A stretch of 44,421 nt of DNA from Candidatus Saccharimonadota bacterium (GCA_014377695.1 JACMPA010000008.1:1-44421), one strand, 5' to 3'. Counted from the first letter of the stretch, positions 17,005 through 25,211 are shown. Program-made: numbers and translations. The notes: a model not told the origin generated them from the sequence alone.

Positions 17005-17396
17005 TAATACGATTCTTCATGAATTGTAATGCACCTTATAAACCCATTCTAACACCTGATGAACTTCGGTTCTGATGGAGTTTGTTAGATTGTTTTAGAG
17101 TCGACAAAAGTTGTTACCCTCCGCTTTAGTCCTCGGCCACGCCTAGCGTGGGACTCTAAGGCAAACTAACCCCTTTAACTAGAAGCCCGCGCTACTTAGG
17201 TAGTTAAGGCTCCCGGTTCTATAGCGAGCCTAAATGGTTCTAGCCTTCTTCGGAAGGCGGAGACACACACCGCATTGTTTGGTGCTGATGTTTCGCTTCC
17301 GTGGTGGGTTGAAGGGTGGATCGGAGACGCAGCAGCAATGTTCGTCTCCATAAATGAGCCTTCGAGCGGTGCCCACCCCCTCTCGGAGGCTCTTTT
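17005..17396 (+). ncRNA. Unassigned highly structured RNA, about 390 nt
   Basis: A non-coding stretch between a strong promoter and an intrinsic terminator, dense in complementary segments. Helices visible by eye: 17048-17054 with 17083-17089, capped by GAAC-TTCG-GTTC (17061-17072); 17095-17102 with 17152-17159, enclosing CCACGC/GCGTGG (17137-17151); TTAACTA/TAGTTAA (17175-17207); GGCTC/GAGCC (17209-17230); GCCTTC-TTCG-GAAGGC (17243-17258); GGAGACG/CGTCTCC (17323-17349); GGTGGG/CCCACC (17303-17377). CTCCGC at 17119-17124 could pair with GCGGAG at 17257-17262 as a pseudoknot. Size and strength suggest a housekeeping RNA, but the RNase P core, a tmRNA tRNA-like end and the SRP tip were not found. 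The family is unknown to me. Confidence 0.7.
17356..17396 (+). terminator. Terminator of the structured RNA
   Basis: GAGCCTTCGAG (17356-17366) pairs with CTCGGAGGCTC (17382-17392; one G-T pair) and is followed by TTTT. It defines the 3' end of the structured RNA. Confidence 0.85.
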
Positions 17397-17565
17397 ATTT
17401 GGTTTCGTTATCCTTTGAATGCACTCATATCAGAACGCAATCGATACAGCCTTTGTTAGCAGGTAATGGATGCTGATGTAGCGCTGTTCAACTCGCTGCG
17501 GCTCAACTGATTATTAGCGTCAGTGTATCGGCACTGTTAGGTGATCTGTGATTAGAGGTGAGAAC

Positions 17566-18210
17566 TCATACTATGAAATCGCGGGTCTCGGCCGGTAATT
17601 TCATTCCGAAGAGGTATTCGCTCAGAATAGCAGTTACTTCTCGCTTGAGATTTGGAAGCTGCACAATTTCTGTGGCTCCGAATTTGGCGAGCACAAAGTC
17701 ACTACTGTCCATCTGGGCTGGCTGCTTTGGTCCAATGCCGATACGTATCCTGCCAGTGTCCTCGCCAACATGCTGGGTGACTGATTTGACGCCGTTGTGA
17801 CCGGCAGCACTGCCGCCGGTTCGGGTGCGAATATTGCCGAACTTGATATCTAATTCATCATACATAACGATGATTTTATCATGAGGGATTTTGTAATACG
17901 CTGCCACGGCTTGCACCGCTTCACCGCTGTTATTCATAAACGTATCTGGTTTGATGGCGTACACCCGAGTTTGACCAACTTGTCCACTAACTAATTGGCA
18001 CTTGAGCGACTTTTTATCGGTCCATTCGCCCATGCCTTCGGTCTTAGCTACAAACGCTTCCAGGCATTCAAAACCAATGTTGTGCCGGGTGCCGAGGTAT
18101 TCTTTACCAGGGTTCCCAAGGCCGACTAGTAAAACGGTCTTTTGCATACCGGTCGTGTAATGCAATTGAATCGGGTCGCTCACCTGTGGTCGACGTTGGA
18201 ATAATGACAT
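17566..18210 (-). CDS. pth: Peptidyl-tRNA hydrolase
   Basis: Frees tRNA from peptidyl-tRNA released early from ribosomes. The core begins TVLLVGLGNPGKEYLGTRHN, with the catalytic histidine at residue 43 in TRHNIGF, the conserved FMNNSGE and YDELD motifs and GGSAAGHNG. Length (214) exceeds the usual 185-195 because of 21 extra N-terminal residues. The start is uncertain: the ATG at 18210 lies seven bases after a TATACT element (leaderless geometry), while the ATG at 18147 would give the usual family N-terminus but has no ribosome site. It lies 100 bases downstream of der. Confidence 0.93.
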   Translation of the reverse strand: MSLFQRRPQVSDPIQLHYTTGMQKTVLLVGLGNPGKEYLGTRHNIGFECLEAFVAKTEGMGEWTDKKSLKCQLVSGQVGQTRVYAIKPDTFMNNSGEAVQAVAAYYKIPHDKIIVMYDELDIKFGNIRTRTGGSAAGHNGVKSVTQHVGEDTGRIRIGIGPKQPAQMDSSDFVLAKFGATEIVQLPNLKREVTAILSEYLFGMKLPAETRDFIV

Positions 18211-18217
18211 GAGTAGT

Positions 18218-18223
18218 AGTATA
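18218..18223 (-). promoter_or_regulatory. -10 element of pth, possible leaderless start
   Basis: TATACT on the minus strand ends seven bases before the ATG at 18210. The -35 region is poor. Confidence 0.4.
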
Positions 18224-18310
18224 CCCTGTTACGTGCCGATGTCGTGCGAAAGGACCGCCTATCGGAAGACTGTCCGTCTGTAGAAGCTGGAGTACAGCTC
18301 GCATTTCTAA

Positions 18311-19756
18311 TTAATAAGGGTCGGAAGTAGCGGGTTGATTGTCGGCATTATTGCTGGCGATGCGAGCTTTTTTGTCTTTGATGTGGCGCTGCAAGGCACT
18401 GTTGTCAGCTTTTGTAGGGCTAACACCGTGTTTATGGCCAATGTGTTTTTCGATGAACCACAATTGAATTGGAGTGCCTTCAAACCCGTACTTCAAGCGT
18501 AGACCGCGTTCGAGGTACCGGCGATAGCTCCAGTGTACAAAGTTGCTTTGGCTACCAAAAATCTTGAACGCCGGTGTTGGGTTGTCGGTTTCTTGGACCA
18601 TGTAATTGAGTTTGGGCGCGCGGTTCTTGAGCCCAGCTGGCGGGTGGGCGTCAACCATTTGGCGCAGGAAGCGGTTTAAATCAGGGGTGGTGATACGTTT
18701 TTCGCGCTCGCTATCGATGCTCATTGCGAGGTCAAACAATTTGGTGACGTTTTGGCCGTTTATACTGCTGGTAAAGATCAGCGGAGCCCATGGTACAAAG
18801 TCGTAGGTGCGAGCGATTTGGGGCGCCAGAGCATCGCGGGTATAAGCATCTTTACCTTCAACGGCGTCCCATTTACTAACCACCAAGACCAGGCCCTTGC
18901 CCGCTTCTTTGATCATGCCGGCGATCTTCTGATCGATAGCCACGTTCAGTTCACTAGCCTCCATTAGTAAAAAGCAGACATCGGCTTCTTCGATAGCGCT
19001 GAGGGCTCGGATGACGCTGAATTTTTCGATACCGACCTCAATTTTGCCAGAACGTCGGATACCGGCGGTATCCATAATTTCAACCTCACGACCCTTGTAG
19101 CGAACAGAAGCGCGGTTTATGTCCCGTGTCGTACCGGCCACATCGGCGACTATAGCCTGCTGCTTTTTAGCCAAGCTGTTAAATAACGACGATTTGCCGA
19201 CATTTGGGCGGCCAAGTAGAGCGATGCGCAAGCGACCGTCGTCTTCGGCCAGACTAGCTTTAGGGATAACGGCTACTAATTTGTCGAGCAGTTCAGTGAG
19301 GCCACGTTTCTGCTTGACGGTGGTACCAATCATCGGTTTGATGCCGAGGCGTTCAAAACCGGCGAAGTCAGGCTTTTTAACCTTATCGATTTTGTTGATA
19401 ACGAGAAACACTGGTTTGCGGCTCTTGAGGGCCATTTTAGCCACGCGGCGATCTTCTTCGGTAATCGGGATGTTGGCTTCGACCATCACCCAAATTACGT
19501 CCGCGCTGTCGGCGGCCTGGGTGATCTGTTCCTGAATCGTAAATTCGAATTCGTCTTCGGCATCTTTGATGCCGGCGGTATCGACCAGCCAGAAGTCCTG
19601 GTCTTCGTGCGATGCTTTGGCAGTGATACTGTCGCGGGTAGTACCAGCTTCGCGGGCCACAATCGCTTCTCGCCGATCGAGGATGGCGTTAAACAGGCTG
19701 GATTTACCAACATTGGCGCGGCCAACGATGGCGACAATTGGGAGCTTTTTACTCAT
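18311..19756 (-). CDS. der: Ribosome assembly GTPase Der (EngA)
   Basis: 481 residues. Der acts in maturation of the 50S subunit and has two tandem GTPase domains. P-loops: GRANVGKS at 12-19 and GRPNVGKS at 182-189. Both have DTAGI switch II motifs (59-63, 229-233), and the specificity motifs NKID (121-124) and SKWD are present; a KH-like domain makes up the last 120 residues. The longer frame to 19792 is rejected: TTGTCA, 17 bases and TATACT end seven bases before the ATG at 19756, which fits a leaderless mRNA and the family N-terminus. The C-terminal tail is lysine-rich then polar. Confidence 0.95.
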   Translation of the reverse strand: MSKKLPIVAIVGRANVGKSSLFNAILDRREAIVAREAGTTRDSITAKASHEDQDFWLVDTAGIKDAEDEFEFTIQEQITQAADSADVIWVMVEANIPITEEDRRVAKMALKSRKPVFLVINKIDKVKKPDFAGFERLGIKPMIGTTVKQKRGLTELLDKLVAVIPKASLAEDDGRLRIALLGRPNVGKSSLFNSLAKKQQAIVADVAGTTRDINRASVRYKGREVEIMDTAGIRRSGKIEVGIEKFSVIRALSAIEEADVCFLLMEASELNVAIDQKIAGMIKEAGKGLVLVVSKWDAVEGKDAYTRDALAPQIARTYDFVPWAPLIFTSSINGQNVTKLFDLAMSIDSEREKRITTPDLNRFLRQMVDAHPPAGLKNRAPKLNYMVQETDNPTPAFKIFGSQSNFVHWSYRRYLERGLRLKYGFEGTPIQLWFIEKHIGHKHGVSPTKADNSALQRHIKDKKARIASNNADNQPATSDPY

Positions 19757-19763
19757 TAACAAC

Positions 19764-19792
19764 AGTATAACAGAGGTCGAGAGGATTGACAA
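19764..19792 (-). promoter_or_regulatory. der promoter, predicted leaderless
   Basis: Minus-strand TTGTCA, a 17-base spacer and TATACT, with the ATG seven bases after the -10 box. Confidence 0.7.
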
Positions 19793-19874
19793 CTAATTAT
19801 CCAAGTGTTTAAATATAAACATTACAGATGTATCTAATCTCGCCGCTGGTATCCGCTGGGAAACCAATTATGAC

Positions 19875-20207
19875 GTGAACGCTTTGGCCCGCGACACCCA
19901 TGAAAAGTATGGTTTTATGGAGTTGTCCCAACCAAGCACAGCTGATGCAGTGCATGTAGTCGGGTTTGCTATGCCCTTTGCGTTGAATGGTGAGTTCGAC
20001 TCTCATAGCCACACAGTCACACCGATTACAAACCTAGTCGAGGTCCCCAAACAATTCCAAACTATTGATATCCAGGGGAAAGGTGTTGGGCCAAGACTAT
20101 TTAATACCCTCCCCGCGGCCTGTAGCATGAAATGGCACCCGGCCATCATCGGTGTATACGCAGTGCAGTTGCAGGCTGAGTCATTACCGGATGGCTCAGG
20201 GAACTAA
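19875..20207 (+). CDS. Hypothetical protein, first of an overlapping pair
   Basis: 110 residues from a GTG start; unrecognised. It appears soluble, with several His residues and no membrane segment. The frame stays open upstream to about 19794 without an ATG, GTG or TTG (the upstream codons would read ITDVSNLAAGIRWETNYDV), so either the GTG at 19875 is right, a rare start codon is used, or the 5' end has decayed. It overlaps the next frame by 17 bases. No ribosome site or promoter is obvious. Coding status is moderately likely. Confidence 0.45.
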   Translation: MNALARDTHEKYGFMELSQPSTADAVHVVGFAMPFALNGEFDSHSHTVTPITNLVEVPKQFQTIDIQGKGVGPRLFNTLPAACSMKWHPAIIGVYAVQLQAESLPDGSGN

Positions 20208-20457
20208 GCTCGCGCAATTGGCGATACATGCCTCTCGCATGGCCAGTGCTAAAATTAAGGGCTTACCAGCTGTTGTAAGGGACATCCACGCTGGATATGG
20301 GGATGCTGATGCCGTGCTGTTCGGTTCCCCACCATTACCTGAATATCGCCGAAAGAAGCAGAGCCACGGTATAGAAATGAACCTACGGTCTCAGTTTGTA
20401 CTTGTTCGTTCGCCCAGCGTTACACTGACTAAAATCGGTGAAGTTGACGCTCTATAA
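20191..20457 (+). CDS. Hypothetical protein, second of an overlapping pair
   Basis: 88 residues from the ATG at 20191, which lies inside the last codons of the preceding frame, so translation could be coupled. Unrecognised. Reads as a soluble, basic, mixed alpha/beta protein (HASRMASAKIKGLPAVVRD near the N-terminus). The alternative is that both frames are parts of one older gene split by a frameshift near 20190-20207. It converges on the pseudouridine synthase gene 13 bases away. Confidence 0.45.
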   Translation: MAQGTKLAQLAIHASRMASAKIKGLPAVVRDIHAGYGDADAVLFGSPPLPEYRRKKQSHGIEMNLRSQFVLVRSPSVTLTKIGEVDAL

Positions 20458-20470
20458 CTAGGCAACGGTA

Positions 20471-21130
20471 TTACAGAATAGTGAGTTCACCGGTTTTTAA
20501 ATCACCTAAAGTATAGGCGCCGAAGCTTGTACGGTGCAGGCTAAGCACTTCATAACCAAGCGATTGAAAGGTGCGGCGGATTTGGCGATTTCGGCCTTCG
20601 TGCATGGTTACTTGCCAATCACGGTCATCGCCGTCTTTTCGACGGCTCAGTTCAAACTTGCTCGCACCGTCGTCTAGTAGAATGCCGTGATCTTGGATCA
20701 TCTGGCGGTGGAGCGGCTGAAGCGGTTCTTTCAGTACGACTTGGTATACCTTTTGTTTTTCACGACTTGGGTGCGTTAGCTCGTTGGCCAGATCACCGTC
20801 GTTGGTTAGCAGCAATAAACCAGAAGAATACTTATCAAGTCGTCCGACAGTCTGTAGGTGCCAGTAGTCTGGCGATAGCAGATCAAAGATAGTCTGGCTG
20901 CCCTGTCCATTTCGAGAACAGACATAGCTGACTGGTTTGTTAAACATGATTGTCGTCTTGACCGCTGGTGTTAGGGCGCGTTTATCGAGTGTCACAGTGT
21001 CTGAACTCACAATTGATTGCCCAGCGTCAGGCAGCTGGCCATTGACGAGTACTCGACCCTGCTCAATGGCGGCATCGGCGCCGCGGCGGCTTAAATCAGA
21101 TGCCAGAGCGATGTATTTATTAATTCTCAT
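20471..21130 (-). CDS. rRNA pseudouridine synthase, RsuA/RluB/RluE/RluF family
   Basis: 219 residues. An S4 RNA-binding domain (residues 1-48, MRINKYIALASDLSRRGADA) is followed by the catalytic domain with the family motif GRLDKYSSGLLLLTNDG, placing the catalytic aspartate at residue 99, and the C-terminal E-G-R-NRQIRRTF motif. Members isomerise single uridines in 16S or 23S rRNA. Which site this enzyme modifies cannot be told from sequence alone; RluB (23S U2605) is a common guess for single-copy Gram-positive-type enzymes. It is a single gene, with no clear operon partner. Confidence 0.9.
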   Translation of the reverse strand: MRINKYIALASDLSRRGADAAIEQGRVLVNGQLPDAGQSIVSSDTVTLDKRALTPAVKTTIMFNKPVSYVCSRNGQGSQTIFDLLSPDYWHLQTVGRLDKYSSGLLLLTNDGDLANELTHPSREKQKVYQVVLKEPLQPLHRQMIQDHGILLDDGASKFELSRRKDGDDRDWQVTMHEGRNRQIRRTFQSLGYEVLSLHRTSFGAYTLGDLKTGELTIL

Positions 21131-21204
21131 AGGTATAGTTAACAGTAAACCGCCAACAATGAACAGCTCATATGTTGAACGATGGGTTCACTGTTGTATG
21201 TGGA

Positions 21205-22596
21205 TTAGAGCGAAATGTCGTTTGGATTAGGCTTGGTCGGATCAACCGGTGGCTCGACAACGGTAATAGGGTTGGCTGGTGGCGCAAGTCCTGGCGCCGC
21301 GGCCGGCGCTGGCACTATCGGTTGATCAGCCTCGGTAACCGCTGCCTGTAATTCTGGTGAGAGTTGCAATGCAGGGTCTGCAACTTGTTCCGTTGCTACT
21401 GCTGCTACTACCGGCTCCGGCATTGGTACAGATACGGTTGTGGGTGGCTCAGGCAATGCACCTGGCTCTAGTACCAGTTCTGGCTCCGCTTCCGTTGCCT
21501 CTTCGGCTGCTAATAAAGCATTTATATCGGGACGCGCGTTTGCTGGATCATTGATCGGCTGAATTATTTTTTTGTGACCAGAGCTTGCGCCATCATCCTG
21601 CGTCGCAGCAGTTGTCAGTATTGCTGAAGAAGCGGTTGGTTGCCGAGTACTTGTGTCAGGAGCTGGTGGTGCAACTTCAACCGCAGTAACGTCTGATGGC
21701 CTTTGCGCTTCAGTAGCAGCGGTGAGTGAATCTACCGCAGTTGCCATAACTTGATCGTCATGAGCGCTGGCTGTATCGAGTCCTGATTGCGGCGCTACAT
21801 CTGCATTAGGCTGTGGCATGGGTTGTGGTTGGACCGCAACTGGTTGTACCGGTACTGCAGGTGCTGGCGCCACTATCGGAGCGGTTACTACAGGTGCTGG
21901 AAGTGCAACTTCGGGCGCAGGCGCAACTGTTGGCACCGTTGGAGGGTTCAACTCGGGCGCACTAAGTGGTGCCTGGGCAACAAGGCTGTCGATCTGAGCC
22001 TGCATAGTGTTCACATCATTAGTGGTAACCGTAGCTGCTCGGCTAACCGCTTGTTCGGCTAGTTCTTGAGCTGATTCTGGACTGGTTACGGCTGCAAACG
22101 GTAGTTCTGCTACAGGAACTGCAATTGGTCCTGGAAGTGGTGCCGGCGCTGCGACAGGCTGGGCAGAAGCTGCTACTACAGGCTCAAGGGGAGCTACTGG
22201 CATAGGAGCTTGCACTGCTGGAGGTGCAACATCGTCAAGCAATTGGTGAGCAGTTTTGACGATGTCTTCGAGGGTGACTTGTGATTTCACGAGGTATTTA
22301 TCGGCGCCGAGTTCATCGGCGCGAGTTTTATCTTCAGCCTGGCCCAAGGCGGTCAACATGATGACTTTTACATCTTTGAGGCCATCAGTGTTGCGCAAGA
22401 TATCAAGCATCTCGAAGCCACTGATTTTGGGCATCATGACATCAGAAATGACGAGGTCCGGACGAGTTTCTTTGGCGACGACGAGGGCTTGCTCGCCGTC
22501 GCTGGCTGTCGCGGTGTCGTAGCCTTCGGCTTGTAGGCGGGCTTCATAGATTTCACGGAGGTTATTATCGTCTTCTACGAGGAGTACTTTTGCCAT
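21205..22596 (-). CDS. Receiver protein with a 340-residue Pro/Ala-rich tail
   Basis: 463 residues. Residues 1-122 are a complete two-component receiver: acidic pair D9-D10, phospho-acceptor D52 in SDVMMPK, T82 and K104. No DNA-binding or enzymatic output domain follows. Instead a low-complexity tail rich in Pro, Ala, Val, Gln and Glu runs to the C-terminus, with no membrane segment. It may act through protein contacts or as a flexible linker to a partner. The gene follows the kinase at 22653 by 56 bases and is probably its partner. AAAGGG precedes the start. Confidence 0.88.
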   Translation of the reverse strand: MAKVLLVEDDNNLREIYEARLQAEGYDTATASDGEQALVVAKETRPDLVISDVMMPKISGFEMLDILRNTDGLKDVKVIMLTALGQAEDKTRADELGADKYLVKSQVTLEDIVKTAHQLLDDVAPPAVQAPMPVAPLEPVVAASAQPVAAPAPLPGPIAVPVAELPFAAVTSPESAQELAEQAVSRAATVTTNDVNTMQAQIDSLVAQAPLSAPELNPPTVPTVAPAPEVALPAPVVTAPIVAPAPAVPVQPVAVQPQPMPQPNADVAPQSGLDTASAHDDQVMATAVDSLTAATEAQRPSDVTAVEVAPPAPDTSTRQPTASSAILTTAATQDDGASSGHKKIIQPINDPANARPDINALLAAEEATEAEPELVLEPGALPEPPTTVSVPMPEPVVAAVATEQVADPALQLSPELQAAVTEADQPIVPAPAAAPGLAPPANPITVVEPPVDPTKPNPNDISL

Positions 22597-22652
22597 AATG
22601 GTGCCCTTTTAGCAGTTCCTGCTTATGTTTTTAGTATTGTAGCATATCGTCA

Positions 22653-23882
22653 TTACACGGTACCTCCGTTTGGGAGGGATCCTAAACCACTATTATTTGA
22701 CTCCTCAGCCAGCATCGCTTCGGCTTTTTGAGTAGTAAGGCGCGGGAGGTTTATGAAAAAGGTACTTCCCTTGTGGAATTCACTCTCCACCCAGATACGG
22801 CCTTGGTATAACTCCACGATTTTGCGACAGATAAATAGGCCCAGGCCAGTGCCACCGATGGTGCGAGTGTCGGAATTGTCTACCCGGTAAAACTTCTGGA
22901 AAAGATGAGGAACATCTTCGGTGGGAATGCCATTGCCAGTGTCTTTGATAGACAGCTGCACTACCTGCTCATTGCCCGTTAGGCCAATCGTTATACGACC
23001 GGTATCAGTGTATTTTACGGCATTATCGAAGAGATTAGTGATGACTTCTTGCATGCGTTCGGGATCTACTAATGCGTAGTACAGTGGTCGAACGACCCGC
23101 ATTGGCTCAGCTGTACCACCGGAGCTAAGATTTGAATCCAGGAACAAACCTTTCTTTTCGGCGGAAAACTTTAGGTCGCTGACTAATTGCTCGGTGAAGG
23201 AGCCGATCTCGATTACCCGTGGATGATTTGTCAATCGACCATCTTCGGCTTTGGCGCTCGTTAAAAGGTCCTGGAATAATTGACCTAGGTGCCGGGTACT
23301 AGCATGGGCCTTTTCGAGGTAATCACGGGCCTTGGCATCAATGTTGGCGACTTTTTCGTTCAAAGCCAAACTTAAATAGCCTTCGATGGCAGCCACAGGC
23401 GTACGCATCTCGTGACTGGCAGTACTAATGAAGTCGGCCCGGCGTGATTCATCCTGGCGTTCGACGCTAACGTCTCGGAAAATGCCCACCACTCCGGTTT
23501 GGGTTTTGGTACTGTCTACTAATGGCGATACGCTTAAGCTGACGGCTACGGTCTTGTTACTTTTGGATGCTAGGCTAGCGGCATTGTCGCGAATTGATAA
23601 TGCGGACGTCAGAGCTTTAGAAAAGATAGTGTCGTTATCCGCCACCGCTTGGCCTTTGGTGTCCACGAATTTAAATACTAATCGCCAATCTAAGCCTTCT
23701 GCCTCTTCGGCGCTCCAGCCAGTGATTACGCCAGCACCAGGATTGAATACTCGGATAATGCCTTGGCAGTCGATAAGCACGACACCGTCTTCGATGGCAT
23801 TCAGAATAATACTCGACTTGAGTTTTTCGTCGTGTAGACTGCCGGCCAATGCTGCTGCAGGTGCAGCTTTTTTACCCCACAT
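22653..23882 (-). CDS. Cytoplasmic PAS-type sensor histidine kinase
   Basis: 409 residues. After a short N-terminus, a PAS domain spans about 20-140 (IEDGVVLIDCQGIIRVFNPGA). A HisKA dimerisation domain follows with the phospho-acceptor H157 in STASHEMRTP, then a HATPase_c domain with the N box (NLFDNAVKYTD), G1 (DTGNGIP) and G2 (GGTGLGLFI). No transmembrane segment is visible, so it senses something inside the cell or through a partner. The first gene of a two-gene unit with the tailed receiver. AGGAC lies about ten bases before the start. Confidence 0.93.
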   Translation of the reverse strand: MWGKKAAPAAALAGSLHDEKLKSSIILNAIEDGVVLIDCQGIIRVFNPGAGVITGWSAEEAEGLDWRLVFKFVDTKGQAVADNDTIFSKALTSALSIRDNAASLASKSNKTVAVSLSVSPLVDSTKTQTGVVGIFRDVSVERQDESRRADFISTASHEMRTPVAAIEGYLSLALNEKVANIDAKARDYLEKAHASTRHLGQLFQDLLTSAKAEDGRLTNHPRVIEIGSFTEQLVSDLKFSAEKKGLFLDSNLSSGGTAEPMRVVRPLYYALVDPERMQEVITNLFDNAVKYTDTGRITIGLTGNEQVVQLSIKDTGNGIPTEDVPHLFQKFYRVDNSDTRTIGGTGLGLFICRKIVELYQGRIWVESEFHKGSTFFINLPRLTTQKAEAMLAEESNNSGLGSLPNGGTV

Positions 23883-24049
23883 TTTGCAACTGTCCTGCGA
23901 TCACTAGCCATCCATTCGTGTTCAAAGAATTAATCATACTAAGTACTTGTGCTTATTATCTGTCGTTGAGCGGCGTTTGGCAAGTGCCTGGCAGTAAATT
24001 AACAGATGTGGTAAGATATTCCGGCTTTGCAATGCTAACGCACCACCAA

Positions 24050-24124
24050 GGCCGCATCTTCTAACGGTTAGGAAATCGGGTTCTCATCCCGGAAATCGGA
24101 GTTCGATTCTCCGTGCGGTCACCA
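24050..24124 (+). tRNA. tRNA-Glu (anticodon CTC)
   Basis: Acceptor GGCCGCA pairs with TGCGGTC; the anticodon loop TTCTCAT carries CTC at 24083-24085; the T arm is GGAG-TTCGATT-CTCC; and CCA is encoded. The CTC anticodon reads GAG. The charging enzyme gltX is also in this window. Confidence 0.95.
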
Positions 24125-24131
24125 ACAAAAC

Positions 24132-24156
24132 AGCTCACCTAAGGTGGGCTTTTTCG
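24132..24156 (+). terminator. Terminator after tRNA-Glu
   Basis: AGCTCACC and GGTGGGCT (one T-G pair) form an eight-base-pair stem followed by a T run, eight bases after the tRNA. Confidence 0.8.
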
Positions 24157-24276
24157 TTGTTAGCCTTTACTGTCAGAGGCGAACGAAATGATTTCGATGT
24201 TTACCCGATCAGTGTAAACCTATGCAGAGCCCGAGTGAGTGGCTTTAAGAATTAAAGCGAGCACGGAGCGAAGCTA

Positions 24277-24297
24277 TACTCTCCTTGGGGTCACCAA
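24277..24297 (+). repeat. Imperfect copy of the tRNA-Glu 3' end
   Basis: These 21 bases match 17 of 21 positions of the tRNA-Glu 3' end at 24105-24125, including GGTCACCAA. It resembles a second attachment site or a decayed tRNA fragment; the rest of a tRNA is not present upstream. Confidence 0.5.
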
Positions 24298-24300
24298 TTA

Positions 24301-24329
24301 TTGCACAAAATATAATTATATGATAAAAT
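24301..24329 (+). promoter_or_regulatory. Promoter, predicted leaderless
   Basis: TTGCAC at 24301-24306, a 17-base spacer and TAAAAT at 24324-24329; the ATG at 24337 lies seven bases on. Confidence 0.7.
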
Positions 24330-24336
24330 ATAGTTT

Positions 24337-24966
24337 ATGATTACACAGCTAGAGGTTCACCGGCCTTTGCCCCTGACCAGTTTGGATTCAGCGGAGCTTG
24401 GAGTTCAGATTGAAAGCGTACTGACAGGACAATTACCTGGATTTGTCCTATCTGCAGCAATGACCAATGCATTTGAGCAAAGCATAAAGCATGCTAGGAA
24501 TATTGGACTTGAGGGGGGTGTCAATACTTCGAGTATGACATTCGACTACGATGAAACCGCATCAGGCCTTTTAACAGCACGAGCAGCAGGTCTGACCCCC
24601 GGTCCGGAAGACTGGGGGCGTTATGGCATTACGTCACTACATGCTGATGGCGAAGAGGGTGACGAAATGCTCTCTGTCTCCAGGGCTACACTCGGAGCTT
24701 ACACAATCAACATATTGCAGCGGGGTATTAATAGGCAGAGTGATATGCCAATCGAATTATGGGACACTTTACAGATAGAGAATACCCGACTTCTGCTAGA
24801 CGGGGTCGTAGATATGAAAAACCTGTTACCTAATATGACCAGTTTGGACGTACAGGCAGGTGACACGGTAATCTTTAATCCTAGCAATCCGCATATGGGA
24901 GTAACGACACAAGCACCGCGCATAGCTGAGACGACGTTCTTTTACCGGACTTCTCAATCTACCTAA
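24337..24966 (+). CDS. 2-oxoglutarate/Fe(II) oxygenase-like protein
   Basis: 209 residues; not matched to a named family. The C-terminal half has the residue pattern of a jelly-roll 2OG-Fe(II) oxygenase: H102-x-D104 (LHADGEE), a distal H186 in GDTVIFNPSNPHMG, and R195 nine residues later, where these enzymes bind iron and 2-oxoglutarate. The sequence between the metal ligands is about 80 residues, in the normal range. The substrate is unknown; protein, lipid or small-molecule hydroxylation are all possible. It has its own promoter (leaderless) and a terminator at 25074. Placed after the tRNA-Glu 3'-end repeat, it may be an acquired gene. Confidence 0.6.
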   Translation: MITQLEVHRPLPLTSLDSAELGVQIESVLTGQLPGFVLSAAMTNAFEQSIKHARNIGLEGGVNTSSMTFDYDETASGLLTARAAGLTPGPEDWGRYGITSLHADGEEGDEMLSVSRATLGAYTINILQRGINRQSDMPIELWDTLQIENTRLLLDGVVDMKNLLPNMTSLDVQAGDTVIFNPSNPHMGVTTQAPRIAETTFFYRTSQST

Positions 24967-25073
24967 TTTTTAATTAAACTATCAAAACTTTCGTGAATTT
25001 GCTGAAGGCTAATAATTCTTGCTTCAAGTCGTTCCAATCAATTCAACTTCCTTTCACCAGAAAATCTGTATAT

Positions 25074-25102
25074 AAAGAACTTCGCTAGGAGTTCTTTTTT
25101 TT
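25074..25102 (+). terminator. Intrinsic terminator
   Basis: AAGAACTT and AGTTCTT arms around a short loop, followed by a long T run, about 110 bases past the stop at 24966. Confidence 0.85.
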
Positions 25103-25211
25103 GAACACAAGTTTAGCGGGTAGCCACACTGTGGATGTCAGGAAAGAGTATTGACAATCTGGTGCATAATATTACAAAATCGTTATATTAGTAAGTTTCA
25201 GGAGAGTCAAC

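Noticed and set aside
17055-17075. Hammerhead ribozyme (CTGATGA present)
   Set aside because: The GAAA after stem II and the cleavage-site arm are missing.
17315-17340. SRP RNA tip (GGATCGGAGACGCAGCAGC resembles domain IV)
   Set aside because: GGAGACG pairs perfectly with CGTCTCC downstream, which would destroy the tetraloop; the flanking symmetric loop is not present.
17005-17396. RNase P RNA or tmRNA
   Set aside because: The universal RNase P segment (GGAAAGTCC-like) and its ACAGAA partner are absent on both strands, and no tRNA-like acceptor/T-arm or resume frame ending in alanine codons was found.
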